This document shows positions 26,510-33,736 of a stretch of DNA of 64,000 nt, piece by piece. The stretch covers positions 88,929-152,928 of the forward strand of contig JAZLFR010000057.1 in assembly GCA_045615885.1 (NCBI GenBank), in the 5' to 3' direction. How positions within the stretch are numbered: the stretch's first letter is position 1; each line of letters begins with the position of its first letter. The translations under genes were made by a program, and so were the position numbers. The notes below the pieces were generated by a model. The model ran no database searches. It worked only from the letters and a program-made list of their open reading frames with translations, and had not been told where the DNA came from. The stretch is from UBA1765 sp045615885 (GTDB lineage: Bacteria; Fibrobacterota; Fibrobacteria; Fibrobacterales; Fibrobacteraceae).

Positions 26510-27550
26510 CTAAAACACTTCGCCGTATTTTCTGGTGATTTCCAAAATGCGAGTTTCAAGTGCATGCGGATTTTCCGATATGCCCGGCTTCAGTTTTTTG
26601 CCCTGCAAAAGTTCCAGTCCAAGCGCATTGTGGAATGCCATCGTCGCATCGATGAACTTTAAATGCGTCGGTTCTTCGAGGCTAAAGTTCAACGGCTTTT
26701 TATTGTAGAGAACACGACTATCTGCTATTGCTGGACCGTATTCGTCTTCAACACCCATGTTTGCAAAGACCGCCTTGGAAGATTGCAACGCAGCTATGAT
26801 TTCTGCCCTGTCAAGAGCGCCTCGCTTGCCTGTTGCGGTCACAATCACTTCTGCATTTTCAATGGCAGCAACCGTAGCCGTCACATCGCGAAAATCAATG
26901 AATTCGGCGCGAGTCTTCAATTCGTTTTCAAGGCTTGCATCGGTAACAACCTGAACTTTAGCACCATAGCGGATTGCATAGGTAATGATGCCGGAGCCAA
27001 CCTTGCCGCTACCGAACACGAGCAGTTTTTTATTTGCCCAGTCGTTCAAATCCGGCATGCCAAAATTCTTCATGGCCCTAAAGAAGCCCTCGCCCGTGCC
27101 AAGCGAAGTTTCAATTTTCTTGATTTCACTGGAGTCCGCAATGAACGCTGGCTTGCTACAATTTTCAAACGCATCGCGACCAGAGCGCGTAAGTTCCACA
27201 AAGCCAAACCTTGGCTGCAAATTTGCAAATGTGCCGGCGCAATCGAGCACGACATCAAAATCCGGACAACACTTCTCAGCAATGTCACTTTCTGTAACAA
27301 ACGGGATTCCTGCTTTTTCAAGTTCCGCAAGAACATCGGCATTGCCAGGCACAAGAGAAGTTTTGCCAACATAAAGTTCTGCACCGCCGACAAGCAGGGT
27401 CTCGTACTTCAAAAGCGTATTGCGAAACACCGGCGTATTGTCTAAAACGCGCACGCCCTTGAAAGGCTTGGTAACGCTCCACTCCCTGCGCTGTTCTGCA
27501 AGCGCCGGGTATTCAGATTCTTTGTAACAGGCGGTAAGATGTTCAAACAT
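26510..27550 (-). CDS. Adenosylhomocysteinase-like NAD-binding protein
   Basis: 346 residues. The centre carries a Rossmann motif KLLVFGSGKVGSGIITYAIRYGAKVQVVTD (about 180-210), and VIVTATGKRGALDRAEIIAALQSSKAVFANMGVEDEYG matches the V(T/S)ATG...NIGH-type stretch of S-adenosylhomocysteine hydrolases. The N-terminal half (PVFRNTLLKYETLLVGGAELYVGKTSLVPGN, DVVLDCAGTFANLQP) follows the same fold but lacks the usual length (real enzymes have about 430 or more residues), so the true substrate is open. It starts 11 nt beyond the HAD gene, with a heptad repeat where a Shine-Dalgarno would be. Confidence 0.65.
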   Translation of the reverse strand: MFEHLTACYKESEYPALAEQRREWSVTKPFKGVRVLDNTPVFRNTLLKYETLLVGGAELYVGKTSLVPGNADVLAELEKAGIPFVTESDIAEKCCPDFDVVLDCAGTFANLQPRFGFVELTRSGRDAFENCSKPAFIADSSEIKKIETSLGTGEGFFRAMKNFGMPDLNDWANKKLLVFGSGKVGSGIITYAIRYGAKVQVVTDASLENELKTRAEFIDFRDVTATVAAIENAEVIVTATGKRGALDRAEIIAALQSSKAVFANMGVEDEYGPAIADSRVLYNKKPLNFSLEEPTHLKFIDATMAFHNALGLELLQGKKLKPGISENPHALETRILEITRKYGEVF

Positions 27551-27585
27551 GATTAGGTTATTAGTTATTAGTTATTAGTTGTTGG
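27551..27585. repeat. Heptanucleotide repeat (TTATTAG) spanning a gene end
   Basis: TTATTAG repeated three times plus TTGTTGG. On the minus strand it supplies the last residues (QQLITNN) and stop of the HAD gene and runs up to the start of the next gene. Confidence 0.85.
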
Positions 27586-28238
27586 TATCCGAGTATTTGC
27601 GGAAGTTCGAAGATGGATTTTATCTGTGCGTCAAAGGCCATTTCAGAAAGTTTTGGATTCACATAGATTGTTTCAAAGCCAGCTTCCTTGCCACCGAGCA
27701 AGTTGCGTTCCGAATCGTCGAGCATCACGATATGTTCCGGCAAGTTTCCGCCATATTGAACACGCAGAAAATTCTTTACACCGTCATACGCCGAAGTTGC
27801 AGGCTTTCCTTCCCAATGCATGAGCGACAAATCGTAAATGCCGTCAAACAAATCCAAAATGCCCATGGACTGCAGGCCAGCATAGCTCCAGTCAAAACGA
27901 CCGTTCGTGAAAATGAATTTGCGACCTGGCAAGGCTTCGATGATGGCACGCTTTTCCGGAGACCTTGGCGGATAAGTCAAGTTAATTCGCGTATGAATGA
28001 AATCAAAGAAGTCATCGGGATCCACGCCGTGCATGGCACGAAGCCCAGAAAGGGTCGTACCGAACTTTTGCAAATATTCCTTACGAATTTTTGTTGCCGT
28101 ATCCCAATCGCTCTGCAATGTGTTCTGGCAGAAAAGTGTTATGCGATGGTCAAGCGATTCAAGCACATAATGCTCATCCGCCGTGTAAAGCGTCAAGTCG
28201 TAATCAAAAAGCCAGGCAGTATTTTTGGAAATATTCAT
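27561..28238 (-). CDS. HAD-family hydrolase, pyrimidine 5'-nucleotidase-like
   Basis: 225 residues. HAD motifs: motif I WLFDYDLTLY (DxDxT), motif II FIFTNGR, motif III lysine near KPATSAYDGVKNF, motif IV IVMLDDSERNLLGGKEAGFETIYV. The DYDLTLY wording and cap pattern match the SDT1/Phm8-like pyrimidine 5'-nucleotidase group, which dephosphorylates UMP or CMP. The C-terminal seven residues derive from a heptanucleotide repeat tract. The ATG at 28238 has no strong ribosome-binding site. It precedes the adenosylhomocysteinase-like gene by 10 nt, so they may be co-transcribed. Confidence 0.82.
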   Translation of the reverse strand: MNISKNTAWLFDYDLTLYTADEHYVLESLDHRITLFCQNTLQSDWDTATKIRKEYLQKFGTTLSGLRAMHGVDPDDFFDFIHTRINLTYPPRSPEKRAIIEALPGRKFIFTNGRFDWSYAGLQSMGILDLFDGIYDLSLMHWEGKPATSAYDGVKNFLRVQYGGNLPEHIVMLDDSERNLLGGKEAGFETIYVNPKLSEMAFDAQIKSIFELPQILGYQQLITNN

Positions 28239-28245
28239 ACTTAAT

Positions 28246-28280
28246 TCAGAAGACAGAGTACAGAGGACAGAAAACAGGAA
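28246..28280. repeat. Heptanucleotide tandem repeat (GACAGAR family)
   Basis: CAGAAGA, CAGAGTA, CAGAGGA, CAGAAAA follow each other immediately upstream of the HAD gene and next to the dispersed repeat at 28281. Confidence 0.8.
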
Positions 28281-28342
28281 TGAGTACGCACCTTCGGTGC
28301 TTGAGGTGTGAGGTCGTTCGCTGCGCTCACTTTGAGGTAATT
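28281..28342. repeat. 62-bp dispersed repeat, copy 1
   Basis: Nearly identical to 39524-39586. It contains GCACC-TTC-GGTGC and a TTCGCTGCGCTCAC stretch and ends in TTTGAGGTAATT. Both copies adjoin heptad tracts in intergenic space. Confidence 0.85.
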
Positions 28343-28407
28343 GTAATTACAAAACCTCATACCTAAACACAGGAAATCAGCATTCACTAATCACGAGATC
28401 CAGATTA

Positions 28408-29712
28408 TCAAAGACTCGCGAGCCCTCCAATTTGCCTTGCAAGGTAAGTTGCATAGTTGTCGGTCATGCCGCTCACAAAGTCAAGAACCTGGTGGTACGC
28501 TTCGGCAGTCGTAACACTCTGGCCAATTTTAGCTTGCCCAATCAGACGCACGATGCGGTCGGCGCGGTACGAATTGCGGCCATTTTCACGGAAGTCATAC
28601 ACGCCGTTGATGAAAGCATCGAGCACTGTTGCAAGCGTCGTATAGCTACCGACTTCAAGTTCCGTTTTGCGGCGGTCCGGGTAAATGCGTTCCACTCCAA
28701 GGCGCTTTGCAATACGAATGCCTTCCATGGTATCGGAATGCGAAAGGTCAATCAAGTGCTTGTCAAGCGTGCCTGCCATGATTTCTTCGTAATGCTTTAC
28801 AAAGAGCAAGGCGACATCGTCAATCAAATTCTGAATGGCGCGCCCACGGATACTACTTAGAAAATCTCTAAAGTTCCGACCATTTTCCATATACTCGCGA
28901 TCAATGTCAACTTCGGGGCCGCAAAGATAACTGAACATGTGACGCACATCGCCAAAGCACAAAATGCCAAGTTCAATGGCGTCTTCCACATCGAGAATGG
29001 AATAGCAAATGTCGTCGGCTGCTTCCATCAAATACACGAGCGGGTGGCGCACCCACTTGCCGAGTTCAATTTCCGGAATGCCGAGCGTGTAGGCAACTTC
29101 GCGATAGTTGTTCGCCTCCGTTTCAAAAAGGCTTGTCGGAGTTCCATAGCGGGCAAGCTTTGGATACTTGATCATGGAACCGATGGTTGCGTAAGTCAAG
29201 CGCATACCACCATCCAAAAAGTGGTATTCAAGCTTCGAAAGAATTCGGTGCCCCTGGGCGTTGCCATCGAAATTTTCAAAGTCGCTCATTTCCTTGTCAC
29301 TCATTCCCTTGAGCGGCGCCGAAGAACGGTTCTTACGGAACCATTCACGAATGGCGGCTTCACCTGCGTGGCCAAACGGCGGATTGCCAATGTCGTGGGC
29401 AAGGCAAGCAGACTGCACTATGGTACCGAATTGGTATTCGTTTATGTACTTTGGCAAGTACTGCTTTATCAAATGGTACACCGTAATAGCAAGGCTGCGT
29501 CCCACGCTAGAAACTTCCACGCTGTGCGTGAGGCGGCTGTGAACATGGTCGTTCACAGAAAACGGGTGTACCTGCGTTTTACGGCCAAGGCGACGGAACG
29601 CAGTCGAAAAAACGATGCGGTCATAGTCGCGGTGAAATTCAGAACGATTTGGATCAGGGTCGGCAGGGTGCCCATAACGGGTAGCCGACAAAAGAGTATC
29701 CCATTGAAGCAT
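28408..29712 (-). CDS. dgt: Deoxyguanosinetriphosphate triphosphohydrolase (dGTPase), HD superfamily
   Basis: 434 residues. Hydrolyses dGTP to deoxyguanosine and triphosphate. Seen: FRRLGRKTQVHPF near residue 40, RLTHSVEVSSVGRSLA (HD His), SACLAHDIGNPPFGHAGEAAIREWF (HD motif plus metal-binding H), and MEAADDICYSILDVEDAIELG. Length and wording fit Dgt. An AAATT-containing TAAATT box ends 6 nt before the ATG, without a Shine-Dalgarno, so a leaderless transcript is possible. Confidence 0.9.
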   Translation of the reverse strand: MLQWDTLLSATRYGHPADPDPNRSEFHRDYDRIVFSTAFRRLGRKTQVHPFSVNDHVHSRLTHSVEVSSVGRSLAITVYHLIKQYLPKYINEYQFGTIVQSACLAHDIGNPPFGHAGEAAIREWFRKNRSSAPLKGMSDKEMSDFENFDGNAQGHRILSKLEYHFLDGGMRLTYATIGSMIKYPKLARYGTPTSLFETEANNYREVAYTLGIPEIELGKWVRHPLVYLMEAADDICYSILDVEDAIELGILCFGDVRHMFSYLCGPEVDIDREYMENGRNFRDFLSSIRGRAIQNLIDDVALLFVKHYEEIMAGTLDKHLIDLSHSDTMEGIRIAKRLGVERIYPDRRKTELEVGSYTTLATVLDAFINGVYDFRENGRNSYRADRIVRLIGQAKIGQSVTTAEAYHQVLDFVSGMTDNYATYLARQIGGLASL

Positions 29713-29728
29713 AGTTCAAATTTAAAAA

Positions 29729-29760
29729 GACGAAAGATGAAAGACGTGAAACGAAAGAAA
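29729..29760. repeat. Heptanucleotide tandem repeat (GACGAAA family)
   Basis: GACGAAA, GATGAAA, GACGTGA, AACGAAA in direct succession between dgt and the phosphoesterase gene. Confidence 0.8.
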
Positions 29761-29775
29761 ATTGCAATCAAAAAA

Positions 29776-30756
29776 TTATGCTCGCGGGTCAAACACTGCG
29801 AACTTTTCATTCGAGAGCTTGCGTTCCCCGTCAAAACGATATGCGACAAGTTTACCATGCTTGAAGCGGCTAGCTACGCTATAGTCTAGGCAGCAAACAT
29901 TATTACGGTAAAGCTTCACATCGCCTTCAAGCCAATAATGCCCAAAGAACACAGGAACTTCTTCTTCACTGTAGAATGGTCGAATTCGCAATTCTTCTGG
30001 CACCGGGACATCAGGCAAGGTAATTCCAGGCTGCAAAGACAAATCCTGGAGTTTTGCAGTCCATGGGTTTACCCACCAGCAAAGCCGCGTCTTGAAGCGT
30101 TTTACATTTTCGCTGTCCCTGAACGAAACGCCTTCGGGCAGTTCCATTTCTGGGCCCTTCAAAATCACATCGACATACGGGAACACATCTTCGTTTTCTT
30201 CATCGAGTGCTGCGTGCAAAACATCGTCATCTTGCAAGTTCCAAATGCCAGCAGCCTTCAGCATTTTCAAAGCATTCAAGTCTGCAGTTGCATGCATCGC
30301 TCTGAACTGCGGAGTGTCCAAATATAGCGGCAAAGTTCTAAAGAACTCAAGCATTTCAGCAAATTCCTGCTTGCCGTTAAAAGTGCCGTCTGGCCTAAAA
30401 GAAGATACCGTTTCGGCATGAATCATCACCTTGTTAAAGGAATGTTCACGGTAATAGATTTCGCCAGCCGAACTCGGCTTTCTGCGCCTAGTCCAAAAGG
30501 CAAGCGCATTGAATTCATGGTTGCCAAGCAGCGCAACGGCGTTCCCCGACTCATGCATTTTACGAACAAGGTGGTAAACATCTCTACACTTTGGACCGCG
30601 GTCAATGTAATCGCCCAAAAAAACGACCTGACGACCTTCCGGGTGCTTAAAGCCCTCTTCACACTCCACATAGCCAAGTTTTTTCAGCAAATTCACAAGG
30701 CAATCGTAATGCCCGTGAATATCGCCAATAAAGTCCAAGTGATCGCGTAGAATCAT
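29776..30756 (-). CDS. Metallophosphoesterase (PPP-type phosphatase or ApaH-like)
   Basis: 326 residues. All PPP-family motifs are visible: DFIGDIHGHYDCLVNLL (GDxHG), VVFLGDYIDRGP (GDxxDRG), VALLGNHEFNALAF (GNHE), and later MHATADL and VFFGHYWLEG histidines for the dimetal site. It may be a protein phosphatase or a diadenosine tetraphosphatase-like hydrolase; the sequence does not decide. The ATG at 30756 is chosen because a good promoter ends 6 nt before it, again predicting a leaderless mRNA. Confidence 0.82.
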   Translation of the reverse strand: MILRDHLDFIGDIHGHYDCLVNLLKKLGYVECEEGFKHPEGRQVVFLGDYIDRGPKCRDVYHLVRKMHESGNAVALLGNHEFNALAFWTRRRKPSSAGEIYYREHSFNKVMIHAETVSSFRPDGTFNGKQEFAEMLEFFRTLPLYLDTPQFRAMHATADLNALKMLKAAGIWNLQDDDVLHAALDEENEDVFPYVDVILKGPEMELPEGVSFRDSENVKRFKTRLCWWVNPWTAKLQDLSLQPGITLPDVPVPEELRIRPFYSEEEVPVFFGHYWLEGDVKLYRNNVCCLDYSVASRFKHGKLVAYRFDGERKLSNEKFAVFDPRA

Positions 30757-30762
30757 GGAATG

Positions 30763-30791
30763 AATATAGATTATTCTTTCTTGACTAGCAA
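30763..30791 (-). promoter_or_regulatory. Promoter of the phosphoesterase gene, predicted leaderless
   Basis: Minus strand: TTGCTA (30791-30786), 17-nt spacer, TATATT (30768-30763), six nt from the ATG. Confidence 0.6.
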
Positions 30792-30928
30792 ACTTTTTGC
30801 ATAATCTAGCACATTCACCAACCAAAGAAACTTTTACTGAATTTTCATTCTTTTCAATTTTCGCTTTAACAAAGCTTGTTTACCTCCAAATATTTTATCC
30901 GTAAAATTCACTTTTCTATCTTTACGAT

Positions 30929-31795
30929 ATGAATAAAATTTCCGTAGCAACTCTTCAGGGCAAGTGGACCGGCGACTTCGAAAGCAATGCCGCCTGGTAC
31001 AAGGCCGAAGCTTTAAAACTTAAAGGCAAGGGCGTAGACCTCGTCATTTTGCCAGAGATGTTCCACACTCCGTACTTCCCGTTCGAAGAAAACGCAGACT
31101 TCTTTGACATGGCCATTGAAAAAGACGACGCTCTCGTCAAGGAATGGCAGGCAATCGCAAAGGAAATCAACGCGGTCGTTGTGTTCCCGTTCTTTGAAAA
31201 GCGCGCCCGTGGCATTTACCATAACAGCGCCTTCGTCTTTGAACGCGACGGAAGCATCGCAGGGCTTTACCGCAAGAGCCACATTCCTGACGACCCGGCA
31301 TTCTACGAAAAGTATTACTTCATTCCTGGCGACACAGGCTTCGAGCCGATCCAGACAAGCGTAGGCAAGCTCGGCGTTCTCATTTGCTGGGACCAGTGGT
31401 TCCCGGAAGCAGCCCGCATCATGAGCTTAAAGGGCGCAGACGTTCTCATTTACCCAACCGCAATCGGCTGGATGAAATCTGAACCTGAAGAACTCTACCC
31501 TCGCCAACAGGACGCATGGACAACTGTTATGCGTGGCCACGCCATTGCAAACCGCACATTCGTAATTGCAGCAAACCGCATCGGTACCGAAGGCGAACTC
31601 ACTTTCTGGGGCACAAGCTTTGCCGCCGCTCCAGATGGCTACATTCTTCAGAAGAACCCGAGCGATTTCCTTGGCACAAGCTTTGTAGAGATCGACTTCA
31701 AGGAAACGGAATTCAACCGTCGCTGGTGGCCGCACTTCAGGGACCGCCGCGTAGACTTGTACAAAGACATTTTGAACATTTGGTGTGAAGACTAA
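30929..31795 (+). CDS. aguB: N-carbamoylputrescine amidase
   Basis: 288 residues, nitrilase superfamily. Catalytic triad visible: Glu in LVILPEMFHTPYFP, Lys in GLYRKSHIPDDPAFYEKYYF, Cys in LGVLICWDQWFPEAARIMSLKGADVLIYPTAIGW. The wording is that of AguB, which splits N-carbamoylputrescine to putrescine, CO2 and ammonia. A TATCTT box ends 6 nt before the ATG. The next gene, aguA, makes its substrate; the two are separated by a heptad-repeat tract. Confidence 0.9.
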   Translation: MNKISVATLQGKWTGDFESNAAWYKAEALKLKGKGVDLVILPEMFHTPYFPFEENADFFDMAIEKDDALVKEWQAIAKEINAVVVFPFFEKRARGIYHNSAFVFERDGSIAGLYRKSHIPDDPAFYEKYYFIPGDTGFEPIQTSVGKLGVLICWDQWFPEAARIMSLKGADVLIYPTAIGWMKSEPEELYPRQQDAWTTVMRGHAIANRTFVIAANRIGTEGELTFWGTSFAAAPDGYILQKNPSDFLGTSFVEIDFKETEFNRRWWPHFRDRRVDLYKDILNIWCED

Positions 31796-31797
31796 TT

Positions 31798-31848
31798 AGA
31801 CGAGAGAACGGCACTACGTGCCTACAGACGAAAGACGAGAGAAAAAAG
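31798..31848. repeat. Heptanucleotide repeat interrupted by a small palindrome
   Basis: GACGAGA and GACGAAA units flank GGCACTACGTGCC. A reverse-complement version (GGCACTTAGTGCC between GACGA-type units) occurs near 39654. Confidence 0.75.
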
Positions 31849-31936
31849 GATTCACCAAAACGTCATTCTCGACCTGATCGAGAATCCACGCATTGAAACC
31901 AGAGTTTCTTTCTCGTCTAAAAATAGGAGATTAACA

Positions 31937-32953
31937 ATGGCAACAGCAAAACTCCGCTCCCCTGCTGAATGGGAAAAACAGGAAGCAACATGGCTTGCAT
32001 TCCCACACCACCCAAAGAACTGGGCTGGCGAACGCGGCGTAAAAATCCGCAAGTTCTACTTTGACTTGATCTTGAAAATTGCAAAGTTCCAGAATGTGAA
32101 TGTACTAGTTCCAAAGGATTTTGCAATTCCTGCAGAAATGTTCAAGAAGCTTGCCCGCAGCAAGTTCCAGGCAAAGTTCATTCCGATGCCAACAAACGAC
32201 ATCTGGATTCGTGACTATGGTCCGTTCTTCGTGAAACGTGGCGACAAGACTGAAATTGCAACGACAAAGTTCAACGCCTGGGGCGCAAAGTTCCCTCCGT
32301 TCAGCAAGGACGACGCCGTTCCGAGCCGCATCGCAAAGCTCCTCGGCATGCCACTTGCAGAAGTCCCATACATCTTTGAAGGCGGCGCCATTGAATTCAA
32401 CAGCGACGGCCTCGCCATGACAACGCTCCCTTGCCTCACCGGCAAGAACCGCAATGCAAAGGCAGATGTCGCAAAGCTCAAGGCAGCTCTCAAAAAAGCT
32501 CTTGGACTTAAGGATATCCTAGTGCTCCCAGACGGTCTTTGCGGCGACCACACCGATGGCCACATCGACAACGTTGCCCGCTTCGTAAGCAACGAACGCA
32601 TCGTGATGGCATGGGAAGATGCCGATACCGAAAACAAGGTTCGCTTGACAGAAGTCAAGAAGCAAATTGAAGCGTGGCTGCAAAAGCACTATGGCAAAAA
32701 GGCCAAGGTCGACACCTTGCAGATTCCACCGCAAAAGCAGCTCGGCGCAGAAACTCTCCCGGCTAGCTACATGAACTACATCTACGTAAACGGCGGCCTC
32801 ATTTACCCGAAGTACTACGCAAAGCTCGACAAGGTCGTTGCCGAATACTTCAAGAGCGTCTACCCGGATCGCGAGATCATTGGCGTAGACTGCAAGACGG
32901 TAATCGAGGAAGGCGGAAGCCTTCACTGCATGAGCAAGCACCAGAGCGCGTAA
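31937..32953 (+). CDS. aguA: Agmatine deiminase
   Basis: 338 residues, peptidyl-arginine-deiminase superfamily. Converts agmatine to N-carbamoylputrescine. Seen: IWIRDYGPFFV, FEGGAIEFNSDG, LCGDHTDGHIDNVARFV (catalytic His/Asp region) and the nucleophilic cysteine in EEGGSLHCMSKHQ at the C-terminus. Length slightly shorter than the usual 350-370. AGGAG precedes the ATG. With aguB it forms the agmatine route to putrescine; a polyamine transporter is encoded 9 kb away. A terminator follows. Confidence 0.92.
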   Translation: MATAKLRSPAEWEKQEATWLAFPHHPKNWAGERGVKIRKFYFDLILKIAKFQNVNVLVPKDFAIPAEMFKKLARSKFQAKFIPMPTNDIWIRDYGPFFVKRGDKTEIATTKFNAWGAKFPPFSKDDAVPSRIAKLLGMPLAEVPYIFEGGAIEFNSDGLAMTTLPCLTGKNRNAKADVAKLKAALKKALGLKDILVLPDGLCGDHTDGHIDNVARFVSNERIVMAWEDADTENKVRLTEVKKQIEAWLQKHYGKKAKVDTLQIPPQKQLGAETLPASYMNYIYVNGGLIYPKYYAKLDKVVAEYFKSVYPDREIIGVDCKTVIEEGGSLHCMSKHQSA

Positions 32954-33079
32954 ATAATTAATGTCTAAGCCGAGAGTCGCGGCTGCCGAGCTTGCTCGAG
33001 CTGACATGACCGAGGCGCAACATTAACGATAACTTTAGTTATCAACTAAGAATTAAGCGCGACGATGCTAGAAATTTGC

Positions 33080-33109
33080 CCCGGCACAGAAATGTGCCGG
33101 GCATTTTTT
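33080..33109 (+). terminator. Intrinsic terminator downstream of aguA
   Basis: CCCGGCACA and TGTGCCGGG form a 9-bp stem with loop GAAA, followed by CATTTTTTA. Between aguA and this site (32954-33075) lie GATAACT/AGTTATC and CGAGC/GCTCG hairpins of unknown meaning. Confidence 0.75.
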
Positions 33110-33129
33110 ATAGTGGCGAAGCCGTTTTA

Positions 33130-33407
33130 CTTATAAAACATAATCCAAACGGCATTTTATAAGCAAAATGCGCCTGTTTTTTCACATTTTCAAGAGTTTC
33201 AACCACAAAATTGCTTATAAAAACAAAATTCAGCGGGAATTTATAAGCACAAAAAGTAATTTATTCGTAAAAAAACGGCTTATTTTTACTTATAAAAACA
33301 AATCAAAAACATTTTTTATAAGCATTATTGTCAAAACAACCGAATAAAACGGAACAAAAAGCCTCAAATCCGCTTATAAAAAGCAATTCCAACAAGAATT
33401 TATAAGC
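33130..33407. repeat. Array of four regularly spaced inverted repeats (GCTTATAAA...TTTATAAGC)
   Basis: Four units, each with arms CTTATAAA and TTTATAAG (8-10 bp, perfect) around 14-18 nt of variable sequence: 33130-33163, 33213-33248, 33289-33322, 33372-33407. Their centres are 84, 75 and 84 bp apart, close to whole turns of the helix. Two further partial sites (GGCTTAT) lie at 33277 and 33415. No coding sequence covers the array. It looks like a binding-site array for a dimeric or paired protein; stems are AT-rich and weak as RNA hairpins. Confidence 0.6.
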
Positions 33408-33440
33408 ATTTTTCGGCTTATATGGCAAAAAGGAGTCAAA

Positions 33441-33527
33441 ATGGAACACAAGCCCTTCTTGACAGCCCCTAAATCACAAAAAAAAGCAGATTTTCCCCAT
33501 AAAAAAACGCGACAACGCCTTTATTGA
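33441..33527 (+). CDS. Candidate 28-residue basic peptide
   Basis: ATG at 33441 follows AAAAAGGAG with 6 nt spacing; the frame ends with TGA at 33525. The predicted peptide begins MEHKPFLTAPKSQKK and is strongly basic. It sits between the inverted-repeat array and a pair of direct repeats. No family is recognised. The good ribosome-binding site is the only support; it could be a leader peptide or chance. Confidence 0.35.
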   Translation: MEHKPFLTAPKSQKKADFPHKKTRQRLY

Positions 33528-33547
33528 CAAGGGGGACTACGAAATTA

Positions 33548-33636
33548 GGTACCCAAATGCCATATAGGGCACAAAAATCGCCACCTTGTAAAATTTGAAA
33601 TGTTACAAAAACAGGCACACAAATGCCATATAAGCC
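33548..33636. repeat. Pair of direct repeats around CAAATGCCATATA
   Basis: GGTACCCAAATGCCATATA (from 33548) and GGCACACAAATGCCATATA (from 33614) are 66 nt apart. Otherwise this stretch shows no gene. Confidence 0.7.
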
Positions 33637-33681
33637 CCCAAAAAGCAAGCCCCTTCCCCAACATTCAGGAGTATTTCATAC

Positions 33682-33715
33682 AAAAATCCCGTGGTTGTAA
33701 AACCACGGGATTTTT
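33682..33715 (-). terminator. Terminator of the rpsO-pnp operon
   Basis: AAAAATCCCGTGGTT and AACCACGGGATTTTT form a 15-bp stem with a short loop (GTAA). It lies just past the pnp stop and could act on both strands. Confidence 0.85.
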
Positions 33716-33736
33716 GCAGTTCAAAGAACTTTAGGC

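Noticed and set aside
33130..33407. CRISPR array
   Set aside because: The repeats are paired inverted arms with variable spacing and spacers between units contain no constant-length pattern; no cas gene is nearby.
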